Shown here: piece by piece, positions 14,327 to 27,488 of the stretch
Layout: the number at the start of each line of letters is the position of its first letter
How positions within the stretch are numbered: the first letter of the stretch is position 1
Assembly: GCA_029204225.1 (NCBI GenBank)
Contig: CM055113.1
Span: 10,192,364 to 10,256,363 of the forward strand
From: Diphasiastrum complanatum
Lineage: Eukaryota; Streptophyta; Lycopodiopsida; Lycopodiales; Lycopodiaceae
Direction of reading: 5' to 3'
Length of the DNA stretch: 64,000 bases
Notes under the pieces: model-generated
Told to the model about the DNA's origin: nothing
Seen by the model: the letters and a program-made list of their open reading frames with translations, nothing else
The model's database searches: none
Translations under genes and position numbers: made by a program

Positions 14327-14985
14327 CTAATGGACTAATAGGGGTATGAAGTACTGCTATTTACATAGGTATGTAACAGTCTGCCATTTCATCAGACATA
14401 TACTCTCCCCAGAATCAAACCGATGGATCTTGATCCTCTGACTAGTTTGAGTCTCAACAAACTGTTTAAATTCTCTGAAATAGTTGAATGCCTCAAACTT
14501 GTTCTGGATAAACATAATTCTGGTGAATCTGGAGAGGTCATCAATAAAGGTGATGAAATATGAACACAAAAAGGGCACACTCATAGGACCACATAAATTA
14601 CTATGGATTAATTCCCCAGAGAGAGCACACTCATAGGACCACATAACTCATAGTACCATGGATTTATTCAAGAATAGACAGCGCCCTTTTGGCTTATCCT
14701 TTAGGAAATCTTGACCTATGTTGTTTTTCTAGTAAGCACATTTTAAAGATAGTCTGGCTTCTTGTGGAGACAACATTAAATTTTACGGGAGGTGGAACTA
14801 TATGCTTCATCTGGTTGGCTAACCTGGACTCCAAGTCTTAGTTCTTTTGATTAGTTTCAAGAAGCTTTTTATTAGTGGCTTGAATTTGTTGATATAAAAG
14901 TTCAAGAGCTTGTGCCACATTGGATGGGCTTGATAAATCAAAAGTTGGATTATCATTGGTTTGATCCATTGGTGTTGCTTGTGTG
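14327..14985 (-). pseudogene. Copia gag start fused to integrase fragment
   Basis: Minus-strand reading from about 14,970 gives MDQTNDNPTFDLSS and ALELLYQQIQATNKKLLE, a leucine-rich N-terminal stretch. It then passes directly to STRSQTIFKMCLLEKQ and, at 14,357-14,644, to FITFIDDLSRFTRIMF and YFREFKQFVETQ. The latter is the start of a copia integrase core, whose Asp is seen in FIDDLSR. Gag body, zinc knuckle, protease and pre-integrase are missing. The integrase breaks off and abuts the LTR at 14,326. The copy at 55,420-55,992 has the same integrase-to-LTR junction but a different upstream part. Confidence 0.7.
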
Positions 14986-15299
14986 TTTTCCTATTATGCA
15001 AATAAAACAACATGGGTTCAAATTAGAATGATAGAAATGCTTTAATTCTTACATCATATCCTCTATTTGTTTTTCCTAACATTGATTCCTTGCATGTTCT
15101 ATGATTGTTTTCAAATGCTTTTAGTCTAATAATGTGAATAAAAATTGGAAACGGAAATTTGTTGAAATTATGTGTTGGTTGTCATGGAAGTGGCAATTTC
15201 CTTCCAAGATATATAAATTGGAAGATTATGCCTGTCTCCTAAATAAAGTTTGAACTTTGAAGATCGAAATTTGCAATTGCACATTGCATTTTGCATTTC

Positions 15300-15762
15300 A
15301 ACAAATCTCTTGTTCATAAGAATGGTGCGTCCTCATCCTCCAATGAAGACTCACATGCTCTATACTCTAAGAGAGGTCCAAAAAAGTGGTAGAAACATAA
15401 GAAAAAAGTCAAGCAAGTAGACACAACAGTCACAAAAGCCCACACAGAATCAAAATCAGTAACTTGCTTAGATTAAGCAAAAGATGTTTTGCAAATACTG
15501 CAAGTAGACGAATCAAAAGATCCAGGACTAGAGAATCCTAAGTTCAATAATAAGAAGAAGAAGCAGCTAGACTAGCAAGCCAATGAAGTAATGCAAAAAT
15601 TAGAGAATCCTAATGATGAAGATGAGCAAAATGCATTTATGGTGAACCATCAGAATTTCCATCAACATGAAGAATGGTTTCCTGATTTTGGAGCTACACA
15701 ACATATGACATGCCATGAATAGTGATTCTATGACTATTCAGCCTATAGTTCAAAGAAATATA
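15300..15762 (+). pseudogene. Copia gag/protease fragment
   Basis: The frame ends with EDEQNAFMVNHQNFHQHEE, then WFPDFGATQHMTCHE. This is the Ty1/copia protease start (W..DSGAT.HMT) with the catalytic Ser changed to Phe. A TAG follows, and the frame would continue YSSKKYMLG before the LTR begins at 15,763. Upstream sequence is lysine-rich, as in the linker after the Gag knuckle, and has several stops. Activity is not expected. Confidence 0.6.
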
Positions 15763-16604
15763 TGTTGGGATATCGTCGTGACATAGCGGAAGAGCGGTGG
15801 GCGTGTGGAATCCTCATGCAACTACGTATATCGAATTCAGACCAACTTGGACAAATCAAAGTCTGACCTACTTGATCACAACTTTGAAGTCACTGGATCA
15901 TCATGATTCCATAGCCATGCACAAATTATCTTGGTTTTAGATTTAGCTTTGCGGAAGTATATTAGGTGCGAAAACTAGAAATTGACGCATGCTATCAGTC
16001 ATATGAATATAGCTTAATCTATGAATAAGTTTATCTGCAAGCAAGAAACAATCTGGACATGAATAAATGAACATTCAACATGACATACACAACCTAGATT
16101 ACTGGAACAATGATTATTCAGTCATGAAGAAAATACATTCTGAATGTAGACCTCTAGAGTTGCATTCTTCCTAAATCAATACTCTTTAACAACAAAGAGA
16201 AAGAACAAAACAATTGCGCTCTGGATGCTCGATCAACTTGATAGATGATTGAGCTGATTCAATATTTGTAGAGCTTAGTCGGATACATATACACATGGCT
16301 AACTAATTAAAAGAATAGTTAATCTGTACTTTACAATTAGGATTAAGGCACTACATGCTGTTGGCAGTCGCCATTGTCATCTATTCCTTTGTATTTCCAT
16401 AGATTATCAAGAAACAAGTGTATTTTTGCAGAGTATGCAATTGTTCAAATATTTACAACAACTAGTAAATGGATCTGGATTAGCAAAGAGATAGGGATGA
16501 AGAGGATAGAAATCCAAGAATTTGTTAACCTTGGGGACAACAACAAATACACGATTGAAGAGGAAGGTACTATTAAACTGAGTTTTAGATCTAATTTTTT
16601 CACA
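15763..16604 (+). repeat. Copia 5' LTR
   Basis: The stretch begins TGTTGGGATATCGTCGTG and ends ...AATTTTTTCACA (842 bp, TG...CA). It is followed at once by a primer-binding site, which makes this a 5' LTR in plus orientation. No second copy was found in the window. Confidence 0.65.
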
Positions 16605-16616
16605 TGGTATAAGAGC
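16605..16616 (+). other. Primer-binding site (initiator tRNA-Met type)
   Basis: TGGTATAAGAGC differs at one position from TGGTATCAGAGC, the usual plant retrotransposon site complementary to the 3' end of initiator tRNA-Met. It directly follows the CA end of the LTR. Confidence 0.65.
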
Positions 16617-17390
16617 TTGTTGCAAGCTAATTTCTGAGAATTTTTGAAATCTAGGGGAGTATTTGAGGGCGCCATCAATTGTAGAGGGAGTTGGAGTGGT
16701 TATTATCTCAAATCAAGCATTTTCAAGTGTAGGAAGTGGATCTTGATGATCCCAAAACTCATTTTAGGTCAAATCACTTGGATTAGGCCATTTTTTATTC
16801 AACTTATTGGAATTTGGAGACAAAAATTGCACATGGTTGTGAAAGTAGCAATCTATTAGATTTTGTATCAAAATTCTACCTTATGCATATGGCTTGTGAT
16901 TTTTTTCAATAGTATATGTTTTGATGAAATCATAAAAGTTCAATAGTATCTCTTGTGATAAAAAATCTGATATTTTCAAGAGTGTGTTTCAATTTTGGTT
17001 GATTTCAAAAAGCTATTATATTGTGAATTGATCAAGTTTGATCAAGAGTTAATCAGTTCTATGGGCTAGATTTGCTAGTTTTTTGGAGAGAAAGAAATAG
17101 TGAACCATCCAACCTGGACACTATTATCCATATCAAGTATGATTGTTTCTATTTTGAGCATTATAATACCATAGAGAGGATGTATATTCTTAGTATGGAG
17201 ATCATTCTTAAGATGGGTCAAAGTTGTGTGATAAAACTAGTTGAAGAGGGAGTGTAAAAAATGTCAACTAGATAAGTTGATCTAATTTGGCAATTTTGAA
17301 GCCAAAGTGAATTTTTTGACTTAGAGAGAGGTCCTTTTTTTAGATAGGAAGAAAGATCAAAGCCCTAAGGACTAACTGAGGTGGTGAATA
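16617..17390. other. Degenerate retrotransposon leader; no gene recognised
   Basis: Sequence between the primer-binding site and the integrase fragment. Short frames occur, but none shows Gag or protease motifs, so the normal gag-protease interval appears to be deleted or decayed. Confidence 0.4.
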
Positions 17391-17705
17391 TATATCCAAG
17401 GCATTCAAGGAGTATTGTTCAATCAATGGGATTGAACAACAACTTACTACTTCCTATTCTCCACACTCCAACGAACTTGCTAAAAGAAAGAACAAAACCT
17501 TGGTTGAATCTGCCAAGTGCATGATTGCTCATGTATCATTACCCAGATCTTTTTGGCAACAAGCTATTTTCATGGCATCTTATTTGTAGAATCGATCTTC
17601 AACCAAAGGTCTATCTAATAATAAGACTTCTTATGAAGTCCGAAGTGGTTCCAAGCCTTCATTAAAACATTTGAAAGTTTTTGGATGCACTACCTATAGT
17701 TTGAT
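17391..17705 (+). pseudogene. Copia integrase fragment
   Basis: The reading gives CSINGIEQQLTTSYSPHSN, then AKRKNKTLVESAKCMIAH, RSFWQQAIFMASYL, a TAG, and NRSSTKG...KHLKVFGCTTY. This is the C-terminal half of a copia integrase core: the catalytic Glu would lie in the ERKNRT-like block, but here the residue is Lys (AKRKNKT). With the stop at about 17,587 this makes the fragment inactive. It may be the remaining pol of the element whose LTR is at 15,763. Confidence 0.75.
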
Positions 17706-17739
17706 TTCTCTATAGTTCTGCATTGAATTCCACGTAGTC

Positions 17740-17985
17740 AGAAATGATGATTGGCATAATTTGAAAAATGTCGATCGATGCAAATTTTGACCCATTTAGG
17801 AATCTAGAAACATGTCGACACAGACAAATACCACACGACATGATTCTTGACATTGACAAATGTCATTCGACATGATCCCAAAAATGTCAATCAGTGTAGA
17901 TTTCAACCCACCGATGAAATTGGAGAAATGTCGATACCAACAAATGTTGATCGACATTTGTGTGACATCCATCGCACCACTCAAA
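17740..17985. repeat. Array of ATGTCGA/TCGACAT motifs
   Basis: ATGTCGA-type half sites and their complements (CATGTCGACA, CGACATGA, ATGTTGATCGACATTTG) recur on both strands about eight times in 230 bp. The layout resembles the sub-terminal arrays at 11,725 and 12,920, with a different core. No terminal repeats were identified. Confidence 0.4.
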
Positions 17986-20900
17986 ATGGAGCACTTTCTC
18001 TATCTGATCTATTTGCAACGTCCTTGCATGATCATCTTTCTACAAGTAGAAAAGCCTCATTTTCAGACAAAAAATGTAAAAAAAATCTTCTGATCTACCT
18101 AATCTTGTAGAGCTCTAGAGTACCATAGTTTACAAAATTGTATTAAGCAATAAACTCTCTAACTCTATGTTTATACATATAGAGGGACTTTAGTCAAATT
18201 ATTATATCGAGAAAGTTGAAAAATTTCTTCTTTGAAAGAAAATAGTACTTTTTTTTCAAGAAGAGAATTGTGAATTCTATGTGTGCCTCCATTACAATGA
18301 TGTACATTCTAGAGTTTTGAAATCAAACAGTCAATTTAAGAACACTCTTATTGTTTTGTGATTCTTGTTTAAGTGTCTCAGTTGATCATTATCTCTTCTA
18401 CATTTATATTTTTAATAATTAACACAATCTTTTTGGTGAACAATGTCCACTCATCATTTCAAATTGTACGTTGAATGCATGTGCTAGTCACATGTAAATC
18501 GATCAAACCGAAGGTCAGAGATATTATAGCTATATGGTATGTCTCAATTATCTATGTTCATTCAATAAAGATCAAACTAAATGCTAGAGAGAGATATTAC
18601 AATTATCTAAAATGCCTCAATTATCTCTGATCATTCAGGTCATCGTTTACTTATAGCTTTGTATCAGCACTAATAAATTTGCAAAAAATTACAATGTATT
18701 GTTCAGACAAGATTCTACCTATCTATAATAGCTTATCAGAATTTGTTGTTCACTATAAACTATTCTATTAAACATTTCCGTCAATCAACAACCAAGATGT
18801 ATTTGTAAAGGCATTTTAAATTCATCGTTAAGTACATTTTCATAATGCTAGTCCACTAACACTTTGGGTCTTAAAGAGATTAATCCTACTAATTTAAATC
18901 TCGGACTAGTGGAAGAAAAAATTAAATCAAACAGAGTTAGGTGGGTATACAACTACCATTATTGAGAGAGAAAACATAATCTAGCATCACATCTAGGATT
19001 TTTTTGTAGGCTTCGAGACCTCTTGGAGTCGAATTGACATACCTTCAAGGTTCATACACTTGTTACAAACTAGTTTAATACCCTAAAGTATTGCCTCCTA
19101 GAATGCATAAGTTAGGAACATCCTACAAGTTCGAAGCTTACTAGTTAGGTCATAGAAGAAGGCCTAGTTTTTATCTTTAGTTATGGAGACCTAGCTTGAC
19201 CAAACTATATATGTTTCACAGGTCATTAGGAGGTAGAGGACTAGTGAAATTACCTAGAATGCCCTACTAGAGCTAGAATGATTGTCTCATGGTCCTATAC
19301 AAATGATTAAAAAAAGTTGGCCTTGAAATTTATTTCATGGATTTTTTGCCTAAACCCAAGCCCTAACCTGAATATTCTCTTGTCAAGTGCACTGTTTCAA
19401 AGTAACATTCATCACAAATTTTAGAACTATTATGAACCTATAGGACTGGTCATTGTATCAAGTTAGCTTAGTTCAGTCTAAAAGTTCCATCTATTGTACA
19501 TAATTAATTCATTTAAATGGCGTGTATTGTTGTTGAAGTAAAAATTCTCTAATATGACAATAAATAATAAGTAAAAATCATAGATGCTTAGCTATCCAGA
19601 CTCTTGAGTCGTAAGATTTTGAGAGCAACCATTTTATAGATTCACAACTAAAAACAATTGCAACTCTACATGTAATTTTCCAAAAGGTTTTTTTTTTTTA
19701 ATGATAGTACCTTTATCAGGTTAATAAAGTACATCAAAAATTATGCTTTTTATGCAAGGAATTCCATGATTTATTAGCCTCCAACACAACTGCCACTAGT
19801 GAGACACATTTTCTAAAATATAGTCAATATAGTAAGTTGCCAATCCTAAAATAAAGTTGACCTTTATCAATTTTTTAATTATTCAGTAGAATTTAAGTAA
19901 AGAATTCTAAAATCGCACATGGAATCTTTTCTCAAAAGGCTAAATGGTTGCCATCGACTAGAGATGGCTCTGACAATTGAGAAAACAAAGTTGGAATGTC
20001 TCGTCTTCCCTTTTACAATGCAAAGATAACAATTGTATGCGTCGCCACAATATTTGGTTCTCACAAATGGAGGTTGTTGAAAAATTCCTAGAGAGAAAAC
20101 TTTGTACCTAGCAAACTTAGAATTTTTTAGTTTTTATAATCTTTGCTTTTATTTTATCATTAGGTCACCATATGGCATTGTACCAATAGAAAGAGAAATT
20201 ATCTTTCACAAGTGCCTCATGGAGTCTATGATGATTATTCAACTACTTTCCATCTTTATGAGCACATTGGAGAGGATCAAGGTCATAGTATTTAGAGACA
20301 AAGAATAGCTTAGCTTCTCTGAAGAGAACTAGCAGAAGCTCAAGAGAAGAATTTTTGCTTGCTAGAAAATGGTTCTAAAACTAGTTTTGCATTAACTAGC
20401 AATCACCAATCAACTACCTTTGACCCTATGAGTTTCAAAAGAGAAGATTCAGCACATTGATACATAAAGAAAAAAAAAGAAAAAAAAAAAGAGCATACAG
20501 TTTATGAATAAATCACATTGCAGACTATCAAAGACAAACCGAATGTAGAAAAAGAGTTTTAAAGAATGCTTTATTAAACAATTGTATGAAAACTATTTAT
20601 TATTTGTTATAATTATTTGTAACATTCGAATACTAACTATATATACCAATTGCACAATAACTATTTATTTAAAATCTATTTACTAATTTAAGTTTTTAAT
20701 AATTATTATTTAGTTTATCTTACTGAATTAGATTTGTTAAAGTCATAACAAATTTATTTTTAGATATTTGTAAACTTGACATAAATTTAATAGAATTTTG
20801 AGATAGAAGTTTTTTTAGTTTTTTTCTAAATATTGTGATATTTACAATGGTAAATAAATATTTAGACAATTATAAGTATTTAAATGTATGTCAATAGTTT

Positions 20901-23688
20901 ATTGAACTATAACTATATTTCAAATGTTCGAACTAAGGAGTTTTCTATTTTAAAAATCAAAAACAAAATTAACTAACAAAGAAACTTTGTTATAATATAA
21001 ATAAATATTTGATCTAAATTGTAATATTGATATCAGAATAATGTATCAAGTAATATATTAAATAATTTAACATAAAAAATTATTGAATTTTGTCACTTTG
21101 AATTAAAAAAGTGAAAAGATATAAAATTATGTGTATTTTATATTATATCATATTTTTATTTTAATAAAAATATATTTGAGATCTCAAAAAATAATAATGT
21201 CATTCCATCTTGTGCAAAAAAAATAGACATGAATTTAATAATATAATTAAATAGTTTAACTTATGTTATATATATATATATTTTAAAAACCAATTTTTTT
21301 ATTGATTTGGATTGGATTCTAGAATATTCTATCCTTTAGATATTTTTATTTTGTAAAAATGTGTGCAGAATTTTTCTAGTCTACTTGGTCTATTTTTACA
21401 GTTCAAGGTCTCTAATATATATTTTTTAAAGTATTTTTCAAAAAGAATAAAAGTAGATATATATTTCAACATGTTTTTTTGGCAAAAAAATACGTATTTT
21501 GATATATATTTTTTGTAAATTTTTTCTTTGTCCTTTATAGATTCTATTATTTATTAGACATTCTACCTTGTATATAAAAATATTTTATATATTTTTTGTC
21601 TATAGAACTTCAAATTTAATATCTCTATGGCACTCCGAATTTAGATTTTTTTTATAGATATTTTTCTATGGTCATAAAGGATTTTTGAAAGTAGATAGCC
21701 AAAGAAAGAGTTGGTTGTAAAAAGCACCTACAAAAGAGCTGAAACTTTCTAGCACCTTTCAATAATTTTCAATACTTTTCAACACTTTGACATAGGTAAC
21801 TTTAGATGCACATATCTCTCTCTACATAATTTCAAATTTAAAAAAAAAAATAAGAGACGTATTTCTATAGTCATATACTACTTAAAGTAGACAAACCAAA
21901 AAAATATTGTTAAAATTATGGTATCATACTCTCATATATGATATTTCCAATTTTTGGTGATTTTTATCAACACTTGAAAGAGTAATTTTGAATGCGCGTA
22001 TCTATCTCTATAAATCTCCAAATTTAATTTTTTTTCTATGCATGTTTCTATAATTATAAAAGATTTTTAAGAGCAGACAGGCTGAAAATTGAAGATAAAA
22101 TTCACAACAATGTAGTCCCATATATGAAAATATCGAAGTTTCATCAATACCTTCATATGTTTGAACATCATCTTACATATAAGTTGCTCAAAATGAGATC
22201 TCAAAATTTTCAATCGATAAATGTATATATGAGAAACACACATGCAAAAAGATTTAACGTGATTCATCATAGTTTATGAGATATGATTTTTGAATAAGTG
22301 CTTGAAATCACACTTTTGTGCGCATTTTGTGACGACTCTAGTGTTAAAAAATAATAATTTTGCTGGCTATTTCATTTTGATATATATTTATTTTAATTTT
22401 ATTGTTTATGTGAAATAATTTATTGATAATTTTTGCTTTCAATTGGACTATCTTTATATTCTATTTCAAGTTTTTCTTTTTTCAATTTGTGTTTATTGAT
22501 AAAATCATTTGATTCTTCATTGTTGTCAAAGTCATTTACATAATTTGAATGATCAACTCCGCAAATATTTAGTAAAAACATTTGTTTTGTTGCTAAGAGT
22601 ATTGTTTTCATTTTTATCACTTTGTTTTCTCTTTTAATTTTTGAAACTGAGACAAATATTATAATCTAAAAATAAAGATAACATAAAGGTAATTATTTAT
22701 TTTTTATTATGTCAATAATGATATGAATTATTAGTCAGATTTATAAATTTTCATAATAAATTTACCTTTGTGATGTAATTATAGTATGTAGAAATATCCA
22801 TTTGTCGTGGTTGTTCTTTTTTGTAAAATCATTTTTTATCATATGTTAGAGAAATAATTCTATAACAAATAAATTGGATCAAAATATTTACGTGTCAATT
22901 TATTAATAATATAAATGTTTTTTTCATTTGTTACCCTAGACAACATAACATATGTTAATCCTTGAGTGAAATTATTTCTTATATTGATAATAGTTTTTTC
23001 CAATTATTGTTGCACCTTGAGATTTTGTGTGTTGTTATTGAATATGCAAGTATTATTGAAAAAATCGATTTATAATAAATTTTTGTGCCTATCTAATTTT
23101 AGTAAATTCGGAGCTTGTTACATTAAAAATTTCGTTATTATTTTGTATTCTTAGTTCTTGATTTTATGTGATTACTATTTTTTTGCTTGAAATTCTTTTA
23201 TTGATTTCACATTTGATTTTACATTTATATTTAATATTTTTGTTGGGCTCAATAATTGTTTTGGTGTATGTTTATTGTATCTAAAGGTTCTCCCCAAATT
23301 TCAAATTATAAATAATATGGGAGGTGGAAATTGGCCAATATGATTTGAGACCAAAGTCCTAAAATCCACTATATAGAGTGGTACTTTGTGATTCATTTGA
23401 TATGTTCATTCATTAAAGTAGGTGGAATTTCTATCAAATTGGAATTGGATGTCCTTGCTCTTCTTTCTTGCTTCATGAATCTCTCATGCTTTATTTGGAT
23501 TTTGGTATTGTTTGGATTTGCTAATTGTTGGGAATGAATCTTGTTATACTTTTTATGAGAAAAAAGTAAGTTTTATTTTTGGTGGATTAGGGTTAATATG
23601 GGCGTAGTGTTACATGCTGAATTTTATGCATGTGCTTGAATCTGAACTATGTTATCGCTCTCATGGGACTAAATCCCCGCGTGGCAAG
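17986..23688. other. Long AT-rich region without recognisable genes
   Basis: Frames are short, and no retrotransposon or other protein motif was found on either strand. About 20,560-22,700 is extremely A+T-rich with poly-A and poly-T runs. I see no LTR pair, terminal inverted repeats or RNA gene. Confidence 0.6.
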
Positions 23689-24618
23689 TTAATCATCTTC
23701 ATCTTTTGATGCTTTGCATTTGCTAGGATCTAGGGTTGAAGGTGGATAGAAAATACCTGCTACAATTTTAAGAATATCATCAGCTCCACGTCGATACAAT
23801 TGACCAACAATCAATTGATAAGGTTGTGCTTTTAAAATCAATTGTCTTTGTTGAACTTTGGCCAAGGATTTGTTAGGTTGACCCATCATCAAATATTCAA
23901 CAATGTTTGCTGCCCACTCAAGTACTGCTTCAACATAAAACAATGTAGCATCTAGTAGTTCGTCATCAACTTCAATGTTAATTGGTGTTGTTTGTATTCT
24001 AGAGACATGATCGATAAGATAATGTTGTTTGTCTTTTTGAACCACAACTCGAAAATCAAATTCAGATACTAAAATTAACCATCTTGCAATGCATCTTGTA
24101 TTGCATGTTTTATTCACTAAATAAAGTAAATAAAGGCTGATGATCAGTAAAAAATACAAAATGTGTCGTCATCAAATAACGTCGAAACTTTTTTACTAAA
24201 AAAAATAATAGCCAACGCTTCTCGTTCTATCGTAGAATAGTTCACTACGACATCATTAAGTTGTCGGCCAAAAAATCTGATCGGAAAGTCTTTCTTATAT
24301 TCTCTTGGTTGTCTCAACACATATCCAATAACATATTCTGATGAATCAGTATGCACATGGAATTCAATTGTCCAGTTAGGAGTCATAATATCGGTGTAGG
24401 CTAAGGCTTTTTTCAAATTTTTCAAATGCTTCCAATGCCTCAATTGTCCAAACTGGTCCAATAGTCAATTTGTATATTGGTCGTGCCAGATCTGCAAAGA
24501 ATATGATGAATATTCAATAATAGGTCGCATGGCCCATAAAAAATGTAAATTGTTCTAATTGTTCTTGGTGGGGTAAATCCACAATAAGCTTGATTTTTGA
24601 GTAACCTATAGCAATTTT
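23689..24618 (-). pseudogene. Gypsy RT connection/RNase H fragment
   Basis: On the minus strand the order is KIKLIVDLPHQEQLEQFTFF with GHATYY (thumb, normally K...I..lP.P....lr.FLG...YYRRFI), FHVHTDSSEYVIGYVLRQ (RNase H start), RFFGRQLND...NYSTIEREALAI, and ARWLILVSEFDFRVVVQKDK with IDHVSRIQ (RNase H end). Frames change at about 24,440 and 24,150, and ARW is preceded by garbled sequence. A tail of about 100 residues follows. No integrase or protease remains. It is of a different family from the other gypsy copies here and is cut at 24,618 by an LTR fragment. Confidence 0.75.
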
Positions 24619-24786
24619 TGTGAGAAATTGACAAAAATCTAGCTTGGTATTTTTTATAATAGAAGTTTGTAAGTGAATCTCACATGTGTGAGGATGTTCC
24701 CACGTGTGGAGAATTGTAAAGTAAATCAAAATGTTTGATATAGGGGTCTCATAGAATTTCATAGTCAAGCATTTAGGTGTAGGATT
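24619..24786 (+). repeat. First 168 bp of the 977-type LTR (plus orientation)
   Basis: It starts TGTGAGAAATTGAC and matches 977-1140, but keeps TTTAGGTGTAGGAT, which copy 1 lacks. It stops exactly where the minus-strand LTR begins, forming an inverted repeat with 25,440-25,610. Confidence 0.8.
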
Positions 24787-25610
24787 TGTTGAATTTCACA
24801 CGTGTGGACTGTCCACTACATGTACTTGTGATCTCCTAAGGTGTGTAGATGCACCAAGATCAAGACTAGATTGAGATTCAAGATCAATCTTAGATCCTAT
24901 GGCAAAAACACACTACTACATGCATTCAATCACTTCCAACTCTCACTCACACGTGTGGGAAGTATTAAAAAAATAATCTAAGTAAAAACAAGCTGCTCTC
25001 CTTGGGTAGAGAGAGAAAGAACATCATGAGCTCTCGGGTAGAGAGAAAGCTAGAAATCCAATAACTCACAAAATCCATGAAATCACCAAATCAATTAGAT
25101 TCAAAATGAGGAGTACAATGATACTAGTAGATCCACGAGCTACCACTATGCTTAACTATGATTGGACCATATTTTGTCACCTCTTGATCCTATTGGATCA
25201 TTGATCCATGCACCTCTTAATTCTATTGGACTATATTCAAGCACACCTCAAATTCCTATTGAACCACACATGGTTCCACCTCTAAATCCTATTGGACCTC
25301 TTAAACTTCATCAAACAAAAGCATTACACTTGTCTACACTCTAATTGGCACAAGTTTGGCCTCCTACTCTATTTTGGCTCAATAGTGGCATTACAAGTGG
25401 AAATGGCTAATTTGCCATCTATGCCAAATTTGACCCTATCAACATCCTACACCTAAATGCTTGACTATGAGATTCTATGAGACCCCTATATCAAACATTT
25501 TGATTTACTTTACAACTCTCCACACGTGGGAACATCCTCCACACATGTGAGATTCACTTACAAACTTCTATCTAAAAAATACCAAGCTAGATTTTTGCCA
25601 ATTTCTCACA
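24787..25610 (-). repeat. Copia-type LTR (minus), 977 family
   Basis: The ends (plus-strand TGTTGAATTTC and ...CCAATTTCTCACA) are the complements of the TG...CA ends of the 977-1783 LTR. It is 824 bp and is joined at 25,611 to the internal region of the same element, so it is that element's 3' LTR. Confidence 0.8.
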
Positions 25611-27488
25611 CTCCTCAAAAAATAGCTTGGAAAGGTACTAGATCACTTGAGAAGTTTGTAAATCTTTTTGAGTGGATCCTTTGGTATGCATAAGAAGTGA
25701 AGATCAACCAAGGGATCCATCATAGCAGCACCCTCACCATATCCATGATAAGGTCTCTTTGGTAGAGATCTCTTGCCAATGCCTTTGAAGAGTGCTCCAC
25801 CAATATGCCACTATGATCATGGGCTTTCTCCATGCTTGATGATGATCTTTGCTTTGAAAGTTTCACTTGCATGATGGATGCACCATAAATAGAGAAATCT
25901 GAGGCTTTCAAGCCTCATAAGGATCATGGAGATCAAGATCATAAGATGTGAAACAATGATGATTATCAAGATTATGCTTTCTAGCTTGACTAGTCCACAT
26001 ACAATGAACTATATCCATGATGGATCTAATCTTGATATCAAAGACTATCTTGATCTTTTTTAGGCTAGTTACTCTCTCAAGGATGTAAATGTCCACTTTG
26101 GATGCTTCACTTCATCTCAAGAGGAGTTTACAATTTGCCTCAAAACATGTGAAAACATGATTTTCAAAAAAGTGAGTACCAAGCTCAATCTTGTTCTTAC
26201 TAGAACCAAGAGCATACTTTTGACAATACAATATCTTGCTTTTAGAAAGTATTGGAAACACATCTAAGTCAATAATGACAAGACACATGTCCATACCATA
26301 AGCATCATACAAAACTAGTATAGCATTTCTTGAACTTTGAGATCCAAAAATTAGCATTTCAAGCAAAGGAAGAGAAGCATATATGAATGTGTTGTAGTAG
26401 ATACAACATGAAAGATGCCCCTCTTTGCCATGTAAGGTGAGCCATAAAGACTCGGCCATGCATCTTGAAGATCTTCTTGAAATCATATGAAGAAGAAACT
26501 CCTCCTCACACATTGGCCCCATCATAACTTGAATACCTTCAAAAAGGATAACTTGTGATGCTTCTTGAGAAGCCTTGATCTCGGCCACTTCCAAGATTGA
26601 ATCTTCATGCAATGTGACATCTCTATTCACAATCACTTTTGAAATAGAGAGTGTAAAGACACAAAAGGCCTCCTTGATGGATGAGTATCCAATCATGATC
26701 CATGAGCTTGGATCATCCTTCCTCCTTGTTTCCAAGGGAATATGTGCAAAGCAAGCACTACCAAGTTCACTAAGGTGATCAACCTTAGGCTTCATCTTGA
26801 ATAAAGCTTCATATGGTGCTATTCCTTCAAGAGCTCCAATACTCCTCAAAGATTTGATCTTCAATGAGAATTTCTTCTCAACATATGCTTTGAATAATAA
26901 GGAATAATCATACACCATAATACTTGAAGAGAGAAGATATGTGCATCTTGTGTGATCATCCTCCTTTGAAATATTGGACATATAAGAAACATCAAGAGAG
27001 TTTGCACTCTCACTTGGATCCAATTTGAAGATGCCTTCAAATCTTGATCCATATGCAAGGATCTCACCATCCTTCTTGATCACACAATTGTCAGTATTGA
27101 AATTGACATCAAAGCCACTATCAAGAAGTTGGCCAACACTTAAGATGTTCTTTGTAAGCTTTGGGACAAAAAGAACATTGTTGAGAAAGAGATCTTTAGA
27201 AGATGCAAGCTTCAAGGGAATAATCCCTACTCCTTCAATATTGCACTCATGCTTACTTGCAAAGTATATGGTCTTCTTGACTCCATCATAAGGCAAAATA
27301 GATGAAAAAAAGTGCTCTGAGCCACACATATGTGAAGATGCTCCACTATCAATATACCATGAGTCATCCTTGTTGAAGTTGTCAAGGCCCATTTTCCTAG
27401 CTATCTTGTTCAATTTTGGATCAAAAGAGATCAAAAGGACATTGATTGGGTCTGACCTGGTACTGTACGGAATCAGGTGCTCAGACAC
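25611..27488 (-). pseudogene. Copia-type element: protease, integrase tail and scrambled 3' part
   Basis: The 458-residue frame at 26,112-27,488 contains SWYIDSGASSHMCGSEHFF (copia protease, DSG intact) and FVPKLTKNILSVGQL (pre-integrase). It then reaches GIAPYEALFKMKPKVDHLSE and VNRDVTLHED, the end of a copia integrase core. The core with its catalytic residues is missing, so a deletion joins the flanks in frame. Beyond that the frame runs into the sequence seen at 1-976, which has no RT boxes. The N-terminal part lacks Gag. Head-to-head with the related gag at 28,057. The long open frame may reflect recent mobility in trans rather than function. Confidence 0.7.

Noticed and set aside
20560-22700. 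Organelle-derived insert suggested by extreme AT content
   Set aside because: No plastid or mitochondrial gene, tRNA or rRNA signature could be found.
26575-27291. Plus-strand frames of 67 and 88 codons
   Set aside because: Both are antisense to the copia protease and integrase-tail frame.
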